Made by a program: the position numbers and the translations under genes. Below, one piece after another: positions 58,999 through 63,077 of a stretch of DNA of 63,077 nt (position 1 is the first letter of the stretch; each line of letters starts with the position of its first letter). The stretch covers positions 1-63,077 of the forward strand of contig CAYJXJ010000003.1 in NCBI GenBank assembly GCA_964374095.1, given 5' to 3'. Under the pieces are notes generated by a model. It was given only the letters and a program-made list of their open reading frames with translations. It had not been told where the DNA came from and did not search any database. This stretch comes from CAYJXJ01 sp964374095 (GTDB taxonomy: Bacteria; Elusimicrobiota; Elusimicrobia; UBA1565; UBA9628).

Positions 58999-59901
58999 AT
59001 GCCGACCGCAATCCGCCGCCCCGCGCTGCTCGCCGTCCTCATGGCCTTGTGCGCGTGCGTCTCGCTGGAGGAAGCCACCATCCCGCGCGGATCGGTCCGG
59101 CCCGACCAGCGCGCCGTGATCATGGTCTATGCCTCGCCCGGACCCTGGGTCAGCCAGGAAACCGAGTCCAAGACCGAGTCCGCGGCCAAGTTCCTCCCCG
59201 GGGTCGGCCAGGTCGTGCAGGATTTCCAGGATCAGCAGGACCTCAAGGCCGCGCTGGACCTCGCAGAGGCGCTGCCGTCGTGGCCCGCGGCGGAGCGCTT
59301 CGAGGCCTTGCTGTCCACGGCCCTTAAGGCGGGGGGCTTTCCGGCCCGCCCCGTCGCCGCCGGGCAAGCCGGTCTCCCGCCGGGACTCGCCCGGCGCTTC
59401 AACCGCGCCGCCGATCCCCTCGAGTGGCGGCGGCGCTATCTGCTTTCCGAGCCGGGCGAGGCCCTGCGCCACCGGGACTACTCGGCGGTCCTCGAGCTCG
59501 ACGACGCCCTGGTCGTCGAAGTCAATCTGCAGTACGGGACCCTCAACGGCGCGGAAGGGCTCGCCTACCCCGCCCTCGCCTCCCGGACCCGGCTCATCCG
59601 CGCCAACATCATGAGGGTCCTCTGGAGCCATGATGACGAGGCCTCCGACAAGGCCGATCCCAAGCATGTCGCGGAATTCAAAGCCGCCCCGTCCCAATTC
59701 CAAGACCGCCTTCAGAAGCTCCTGGCCCCCCTCGCCCAAAAGATCGCCGCCGCGCTGGCCGCCGCCATCGTCGGGCCGGCGCCCGCCGCGGGAGCGCCGC
59801 CCGCCGTCGCGCCCGCCATGCCGCCGCCCGCCTTGCCCCGGCCGCCGGGTTCGGCCCCGGAGCGGCCGCCGGCCGATCGGCCTGCCGGTCCAACCCGCTG
59901 A
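58999..59901 (+). CDS. Lipoprotein of unknown function
   Basis: 300 aa. Signal sequence RRPALLAVLMALCACVS with a likely lipidated Cys 20 (L-C-A-C). A mixed alpha/beta region follows (RAVIMVYASPGPWVSQETES; DYSAVLELDDALVVEVNLQY; LIRANIMRVLWSHDD), then a Pro/Ala-rich tail. No family recognised. The central strands resemble a small envelope-binding domain, but that is only an impression. It is coupled to the HAD gene by a TGATG overlap and shares a divergent promoter with the HEAT-cyclophilin lipoprotein. Confidence 0.75.
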   Translation: MPTAIRRPALLAVLMALCACVSLEEATIPRGSVRPDQRAVIMVYASPGPWVSQETESKTESAAKFLPGVGQVVQDFQDQQDLKAALDLAEALPSWPAAERFEALLSTALKAGGFPARPVAAGQAGLPPGLARRFNRAADPLEWRRRYLLSEPGEALRHRDYSAVLELDDALVVEVNLQYGTLNGAEGLAYPALASRTRLIRANIMRVLWSHDDEASDKADPKHVAEFKAAPSQFQDRLQKLLAPLAQKIAAALAAAIVGPAPAAGAPPAVAPAMPPPALPRPPGSAPERPPADRPAGPTR

Positions 59902-60629
59902 TGCCTGCCCGCCCGCGCCGCCCAGCGGTCAACGCCATGCGGTGGCGGGGACGCTTCGAGGTGATCACCTTCGACTGCTACGGCACCCTCATCGACTGGG
60001 AGGCCGGGCTTCTGGCCGCGTTCAAGCCCATACTCGCGCGCCACGCCGTCAAAGCCTCCGATGAGAAAGTCCTTCGACTCTGGGCCCGCTTCGAGAAGGC
60101 CGAGGAGAGCGGCCCCTGGCGGCCCTACCGCGAGGTCATGCGCTGGGTCGTGCTCCATGCCGGAATGGCCTTGGGTTTTCGGCCGTCGCCGTCCGAGTGC
60201 GACTCCGTGCTCCGGTCGCTCGGCGGCTGGCCCGCGTTCCCGGACACGGTCGCGGCGCTGCGGCGCCTGAAGCGGCGCTACGGCCTGGGGGTGATCTCCA
60301 ATATCGACGACGCTCTCTTCGCCAAGACCGCAAAGACCCTGCGGGTCCCCTTCGACTGGGTCGTCACGGCCGAGCAAGCGCGCTCCTATAAGCCCGCCAA
60401 GAAGAACTTCGAGCTGGCCCTGCGCCGCATCGGGCTGCCCAAGGGCCGCATCCTGCACGCGGCCCAGAGCCGCTTCCACGATATCCGGACCGCCAAAGCC
60501 TTGGGCCTGGCCACGGTCTGGGTCAACCGCCGCCACGCCCAGAAGGGCGGGGGCGCCACCCCCGGCGCCGCCGTCACCCCCGACTGGGTCGTCCCCAACC
60601 TCAAGACCCTCGCCGACCGCTTGGCCTAG
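59901..60629 (+). CDS. HAD-family hydrolase (haloacid dehalogenase type II-like)
   Basis: 242 aa. HAD motifs: I, FDCYGTLIDWE (nucleophile D); II, GVISNIDD; III, K in SYKPAKKNFELAL; IV, HDIRTAKALGLATVWVN. The FDCYGTLIDWE form is typical of the haloacid dehalogenase/epoxide-hydrolase-like subgroup. In the usual pattern motif IV is preceded by an acidic residue pair, and here one acidic position remains, so activity is probable but not certain. It starts inside the preceding stop. A gene fragment follows 1 bp after its stop. Confidence 0.85.
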   Translation: MPARPRRPAVNAMRWRGRFEVITFDCYGTLIDWEAGLLAAFKPILARHAVKASDEKVLRLWARFEKAEESGPWRPYREVMRWVVLHAGMALGFRPSPSECDSVLRSLGGWPAFPDTVAALRRLKRRYGLGVISNIDDALFAKTAKTLRVPFDWVVTAEQARSYKPAKKNFELALRRIGLPKGRILHAAQSRFHDIRTAKALGLATVWVNRRHAQKGGGATPGAAVTPDWVVPNLKTLADRLA

Positions 60630-60630
60630 C

Positions 60631-60867
60631 TCGGAGGCGGACCTTCTCATCGACGCGGGCGGCCGGCTGATCCCTTTCGAGATCAAGCTGCATTCGGCGC
60701 CCACGAGACAGCTCGCCCAGGGCCTTCGCGGCTGCATGCGCGAATTGAAGCTCGCGCGGGGCTATGTCGTCTATCCGGGAAAGGAGCGCTACTCCCTAGG
60801 CTCGGGCATCGTCGCTCTTCCGGCGGCGCCGACGCTGCGCGAGCCGGCCGGGCTCAAGCAGTTTTGA
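60631..60867 (+). pseudogene. C-terminal fragment of an AAA ATPase with DUF4143 domain
   Basis: 78 codons open to TGA 60867, with no start codon or ribosome site. The reading SEADLLIDAGGRLIPFEIKL and later YVVYPGKERYSLGSGIVALP matches the C-terminal nuclease-like end of DUF4143 ATPases (E-x-D then P-x-E-x-K). The ATPase part is gone, and the fragment abuts the HAD stop codon. It is a relic of a gene type that often moves between genomes. Confidence 0.7.
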
Positions 60868-60947
60868 TTTCAGAGTTGACGCCTCATGCCGGCATGGACT
60901 CCGCGGCTCCGCGGCTGCAGCCCTCTGGTCCGGAGGGGCGGGGAGTT

Positions 60948-62918
60948 TCAGACCGCCGCGAGCCGCTCATAGAAGGAAATGGCGCTTCCCAGCCGCGTCC
61001 TCGGGTCGGGGTCGAGCGCCAAGGCCAACAGCTCGTCGCAGCCCGGGGGGAGGGTCCCGGCGAGGCGCGAGGCGGACGCGGCGCCGAAGCGTTCCTTTTG
61101 GGCCAGGAAGTCCGGGCCCGGGAAGGGGAGGGTCCCGGTCAGCATCTCGAAGAGCATGGCTCCGAGGGAGTAGACGTCGGAGGCCCGGCTGGACTGGCCC
61201 AGATGCTGCTCGGGCGCCATGTAGGCGGGGGAGCCCGACATCTCATGGCTCGAGACTCGGGAAACCGTTTCCTGGACTTGCCGGGCGAGGCCGAAGTCCA
61301 TCACCATCGCGAACCCTTCCTTGTCGACCATGACGTTGGCGGGCTTCAAGTCGCGGTGCAGGACTTTCATGCGGTGGGCGTGATCCACCGCCTCGCAGAC
61401 ATAGCGCAGTATGCTCTTGCATTCCGCCAAGGGAAGGCGGCGCCGTTGGCTGAGGATGTCGCAGAGGGGCCTGCCGTCCACGTAGTCCATGATCAGGTAC
61501 AGCTCCACCCCGTCGTCGACGATGTCGTGGATGGCCACGATATAGGGATGCCTGACCTTCGCGATCATCTGGGCTTCATCGATGAAGAGCCGGCGCATCC
61601 GGGCGTCGGACCGGATCTCCTGGCGTATGCGTTTGATCGCGACCTGGCGTTTGAGGCGGGGCTCGTAGCCCGCGTAGACGACGCCCATCCCCCCCTTGCC
61701 AAGGATCGCGCGCAGCTCGTATTTCCCCCCGAGGATGGCCCCGGAGCCGTCCGCCGAAAGCCCCGCGGACAAGCCCGGGGCGGAGACCCGGGACACCAGG
61801 TCGCCTTCGGGCTTAAGGGCCATGGCCAAGAGACGCTCTTCCTCGGGCAAAAGGGATTTTCTGGACTTGAGCATCTCCGCGCAAACCAGCGACTTGCCCA
61901 CCCAGAGCAGGCCCTTGGCGAAAGCCGTGGAGACGGCCGCGGGCACGTGGACCAGCCGCGCGGCCAGATCCTGAAGCCTGCCGGCCCGCTCCAGGAGGCG
62001 GATCGCGTCGTGGACGAAATCTTCCTGGCCGGAGAGGCCCGCGAGGACGGCGTCCTCGAGGAGCAGCTTCAGGGCATCGGCGTGCCGGCCCGCCGCCGAG
62101 AGGATCTTGGCCAAGCCCAGCGTCTGCGGCGGCGTCAACCCCTTGAGCTGGAGAAGGTCCGACTCCCGGCCCGCGGCGAGAAAGATCTTATGGAGCCGCG
62201 CCACGGGAATCTCCGAGACGTCCCCCCCGGAATCCCGGTAGCGCCAGAAGGCCTCATAGGCCTGGGACTCGGGGGTCGACGGAGCGAGAATCGTCCGGAG
62301 AAACTGGCCCAAGGGCTGGCGCCGCCGAAACCCGCGCTGGAGGAACACGCGGCCGGCCATGCCGAGCGCGGCGAGGCACGCCAGGACGATCCCGAGGAGG
62401 GCGCGGGACCGGCGGGGGCGAGACCCTTCGACGGCCGGAGCCTGAGTTTCAGATGCTCCCGCGGCCGGGGCCGTCTGCGTCGGCGCGGGCCCTCCGGCGG
62501 GCTTCGCGCCGCCCGGAGTCCCGGCCAAACGACGCAAGTCCGCCGCGAATTGGAGGTCGCGCACGCCGCCCAACCCCTTTTCCAAGATGACGCTCAGGTT
62601 GAGCATCGCGCCGCGGTGCCCCTGATCCGCGGCCTTCAAGTACCAGCGCGCGGCCTCGGAATAGTTCTTCTTAGTTCCCTCGCCCCGTGAATACAGCACC
62701 CCCAGGTTGAATTGGGCCTGGGCCGAGCCGGCCTCGGCGGCCACGCGGGTCATATCGAAGGCTCCCGTGAAGTCTCCCTTCTCGTAGGCCTGCTCGGCGC
62801 GCTTGAGCATGCCCTCAATGAGCGCCGGCGAACCCTCTCCCTCCGGCGGCGCCGCCGCAACGCCCTCGCGGCAGACCGCCAGCAGAAAGACCGCCAGCAG
62901 CGACGCGGCAAGCCTCAT
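60948..62918 (-). CDS. Ser/Thr protein kinase with periplasmic Sel1 repeats
   Basis: 656 aa from ATG 62918, chosen for its signal peptide LAASLLAVFLLAVC. Residues about 45-140 are Sel1/TPR repeats (AQFNLGVLYSRGEGTKKNYS). A Pro/Ala linker and a transmembrane helix (LLGIVLACLAALGMAG, about 178-195) follow, then a helical region and a C-terminal Hanks kinase: GKGGMGVVYAGYEP, VAIKRI, HRDLKPANVMV (about 516), DFG (about 540), YMAPEQHLGQ. The outside-sensor, inside-kinase order matches the kinase at 36447-37448, which shares YMAPEQHLG and MLTGxLPF. Signal and target unknown. Confidence 0.92.
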   Translation of the reverse strand: MRLAASLLAVFLLAVCREGVAAAPPEGEGSPALIEGMLKRAEQAYEKGDFTGAFDMTRVAAEAGSAQAQFNLGVLYSRGEGTKKNYSEAARWYLKAADQGHRGAMLNLSVILEKGLGGVRDLQFAADLRRLAGTPGGAKPAGGPAPTQTAPAAGASETQAPAVEGSRPRRSRALLGIVLACLAALGMAGRVFLQRGFRRRQPLGQFLRTILAPSTPESQAYEAFWRYRDSGGDVSEIPVARLHKIFLAAGRESDLLQLKGLTPPQTLGLAKILSAAGRHADALKLLLEDAVLAGLSGQEDFVHDAIRLLERAGRLQDLAARLVHVPAAVSTAFAKGLLWVGKSLVCAEMLKSRKSLLPEEERLLAMALKPEGDLVSRVSAPGLSAGLSADGSGAILGGKYELRAILGKGGMGVVYAGYEPRLKRQVAIKRIRQEIRSDARMRRLFIDEAQMIAKVRHPYIVAIHDIVDDGVELYLIMDYVDGRPLCDILSQRRRLPLAECKSILRYVCEAVDHAHRMKVLHRDLKPANVMVDKEGFAMVMDFGLARQVQETVSRVSSHEMSGSPAYMAPEQHLGQSSRASDVYSLGAMLFEMLTGTLPFPGPDFLAQKERFGAASASRLAGTLPPGCDELLALALDPDPRTRLGSAISFYERLAAV

Positions 62919-63054
62919 GGTTCTCTTCCAACGGTCATGGTTCGCTTTTTCCCGTCGGCTATTCTGCATCACTTGGCTCACGGCCTTCAAGCGCGGCCGG
63001 CCGTCCCGGCGGGAGGCGATATGCTAGTGTAGTGTCCCCAACGCTTCTTTACAC

Positions 63055-63071
63055 TTGGCCACTTTGGCCAA
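63055..63071. repeat. Inverted repeat at the window edge
   Basis: TTGGCCA, CTT, TGGCCAA: a perfect 7-bp stem. It lies about 140 bp upstream of the kinase start; it could be an operator or the end of a feature outside the window. Confidence 0.4.
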
Positions 63072-63077
63072 AATGCG

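Noticed and set aside
1..63077. tRNA, rRNA or riboswitch genes
   Set aside because: No T-loop GTTCGA context with matching acceptor stems, no rRNA segments, and no convincing molybdenum-cofactor riboswitch upstream of moaC, where only 33 bp are available.

Overview
A 63 kb, GC-rich scaffold from a Gram-negative bacterium. The Gram-negative assignment rests on an Lnt-type lipoprotein acyltransferase, lipobox proteins, an O-antigen ligase-like protein and a GspE/PilB ATPase. The mix of a very large RHS/fibronectin protein, TPR/HEAT lipoproteins, reversed-topology Ser/Thr kinases, a C14 caspase relic and BrnTA modules resembles Elusimicrobiota-type genomes, but that placement is inference from gene content. 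The window is an assembly with three 10-N gaps (43133, 47300, 49869), each inside a gene. One gap abuts an Illumina adapter sequence and another abuts a poly-G/poly-C artefact, so breaks between 43 and 50 kb should not be read as biology.

Layout. 0-11.4 kb: one giant exported RHS/YD-repeat protein (minus strand). 11.5-12.8 kb: a thioredoxin-fold protein, a winged-helix regulator and a BrnT/BrnA toxin-antitoxin pair sharing a palindromic operator. 13-17.2 kb: a complete molybdopterin operon moaC-moaD-moaE-mog-moeA-moaA with a 47-bp tandem repeat between mog and moeA. 17.2-28.7 kb: a lipid kinase-like protein, an alpha-glucan phosphorylase, an MFS transporter, a GspE/PilB ATPase, a response regulator, a broken SDR/radical-SAM chimera, a cytochrome P450 and a TMTC-like membrane protein. 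28.7-31.3 kb is a decay zone: an RDD remnant, a rhodanese, a caspase-like protein that has lost its catalytic dyad, and a second brnTA locus with a frameshifted brnT.

31.7-46.8 kb is rich in envelope and signalling genes. An exported protein of unknown function is followed by BrkB and DJ-1/PfpI genes. Next comes a tightly coupled five-gene operon: O-antigen ligase/TPR protein, secreted TldD-like protease, secreted TldD-like pseudo-protease, membrane Ser/Thr kinase, FHA-GAF-adenylate cyclase. An RDD protein and a second large exported protein complete the block. 46.9-53.4 kb: prfB, an HDAC-like deacetylase, lnt and secA. 53.7-60.9 kb: a VapBC-type pair runs by start/stop overlaps into an EamA-like transporter and two TPR lipoproteins, then a HEAT-cyclophilin lipoprotein, another lipoprotein, a HAD hydrolase and an AAA/DUF4143 gene relic. 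61-63 kb: a Sel1-repeat Ser/Thr kinase.

The strongest candidate for an undescribed system is the 34.8-43.5 kb operon, which links a periplasmic TldD/TldE-like pair to a kinase, an FHA domain and cAMP synthesis. A second theme is promoter layout: many genes have a -10 hexamer only 5-9 nt before the start codon, often followed by GCCGCC and with no ribosome-binding site, which suggests leaderless transcripts.
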